64,000 bases of DNA from Pseudonocardia sp. DSM 110487 (lineage in GTDB: Bacteria > Actinomycetota > Actinomycetes > Mycobacteriales > Pseudonocardiaceae): positions 7,254,001 to 7,318,000 of the forward strand of contig NZ_CP080521.1 of assembly GCF_019468565.1 (NCBI RefSeq). The letters run 5' to 3'. Below the pieces are notes generated by a model. The model saw nothing but the letters and a program-made list of their open reading frames with translations. It ran no database searches and was not told the origin of the DNA. Within the stretch, counting starts at the first letter, position 1; every line of letters begins with the position of its first letter. Positions 63,536 to 64,000 of the stretch are shown here, in pieces. Position numbers and translations under genes: made by a program.

Positions 63536-64000
63536 ATGAGCACACTCCCTTCCGCCCGGCAGGCGGAGGCCCCGGCAGGCACGCCCAAGACCGGCTCGGA
63601 CTCATCCAAACACGCCGTCCGCGGCGCGATCGTCGGCTTCATGATCGACAACTTCGACATCTACCTGCCGGTCGTCGCGCTGGCCCCCGCCATCGCATAC
63701 TTCCTGTCGCCGGACCTCGGGGTGCAGACGATCGCCCTCGTCACCTCCTGGATCTTCGTGGCCACCCTGGTCGGACGGCCGCTCGGCGCACTTATCTTCG
63801 GCTGGCTCGCGGACACCATCGGCAGGCGGCGGGCCACGATCATCGCGGTGACCGGCTTCGGCGCGACCACCCTGGCCATCGGCGTCCTCCCCGGGTACGC
63901 GACCTGGGGGATCGGGGCAGTCGTCGCCCTCGTTGCCCTACGGTTCGTCGACGGCGTGTTCCTCGGCGGCGGCTACACCGGCGCCAGCCCGCTGGCCATG
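63536..64000 (+). CDS. MFS transporter, metabolite:H+ symporter type (partial, cut by window end)
   Basis: The first 155 codons, running off the end. FMIDNFDIYLPVVALAPAI is helix 1, and GWLADTIGRRRATI is the loop 2-3 MFS signature. The N-terminal 30 residues are cytoplasmic. AAGGAGG at 63524-63530 is five bases before the ATG. Likely to import the substrate of the aromatic cluster. Confidence 0.9.
   Translation, partial: MSTLPSARQAEAPAGTPKTGSDSSKHAVRGAIVGFMIDNFDIYLPVVALAPAIAYFLSPDLGVQTIALVTSWIFVATLVGRPLGALIFGWLADTIGRRRATIIAVTGFGATTLAIGVLPGYATWGIGAVVALVALRFVDGVFLGGGYTGASPLAM

Overview
The window comes from a high-GC actinobacterium. GTG starts are frequent, SD-coupled ATGA/GTGA overlaps are common, and the tRNA carries no encoded CCA. 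An F420-type LLM oxidoreductase gene is present, as is the actinobacterial block uppP / MSMEG_4193-type phosphatase / DUF3090 / SCO1664-type. A Pseudonocardia-like actinomycete is my best guess; this is inferred from gene content, not from a marker gene tree.

1-29.3 kb is ordinary chromosome: Sir2 deacetylase, a polysaccharide flippase, MDR and MarR genes, a nitronate monooxygenase-MOSC pair, lepA, an MFS transporter, rpsT with a strong terminator, an LLM oxidoreductase, a B3/4 protein divergent from a MocR regulator, an SDR-ECF sigma pair, and a 1603-residue Ser/Thr kinase-like / ATPase / GAF / histidine kinase protein. The conserved uppP block, two aldo-keto reductases, a regulator, an SDR and an M20 hydrolase follow, ending at tRNA-Leu(GAG).

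29.3-32.7 kb is a compact integrated element in the 3' end of tRNA-Leu. It has a large serine recombinase, an apparently leaderless HigBA-like toxin-antitoxin operon and one cargo gene of unknown function. It is bounded by a 13-bp direct repeat, and the far copy is a decayed tRNA-Leu tail.

33-36.6 kb holds an alpha/beta hydrolase and a PadR gene that diverge around a perfect 32-bp palindrome. Next comes a graveyard of truncated genes: MDR reductase, tyrosine integrase, SnoaL-like protein and TetR regulator.

36.7-44 kb is a carbohydrate module: a ROK regulator, a GH3 glycosidase and a Rbs-type ABC transporter operon that ends in a cyclase-family enzyme. The same spaced palindrome, CTTCA-N5-TGAAG, sits between the ROK and GH3 genes and again upstream of the ABC operon, which suggests one regulon.

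44.6-49.3 kb is a colinear operon of aldehyde dehydrogenase, copper amine oxidase and zinc alcohol dehydrogenase, consistent with oxidative deamination of an amine and oxidation or reduction of the aldehyde.

49.3-53.4 kb is a second graveyard: an APH(6)-like kinase, a nucleotidyltransferase fragment, a P-loop kinase fragment, a frameshifted protein, an AbrB-like protein, a truncated integrase and an XRE/ImmA fragment cut just before its HELGH-type motif.

53.4-64 kb is an aromatic-catabolism cluster. The minus strand carries FAH hydrolase, DapA-type lyase, ornithine cyclodeaminase-like and extradiol dioxygenase genes. The plus strand carries ring-hydroxylating dioxygenase alpha and beta, ferredoxin, ferredoxin reductase, a 33-codon SDR stub and an MBL hydrolase. 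An IclR regulator and an MFS transporter (cut by the window end) diverge beyond it. The stub sits where a cis-dihydrodiol dehydrogenase would be expected, so the pathway either lost that step or uses a substrate whose diol rearomatises by itself.
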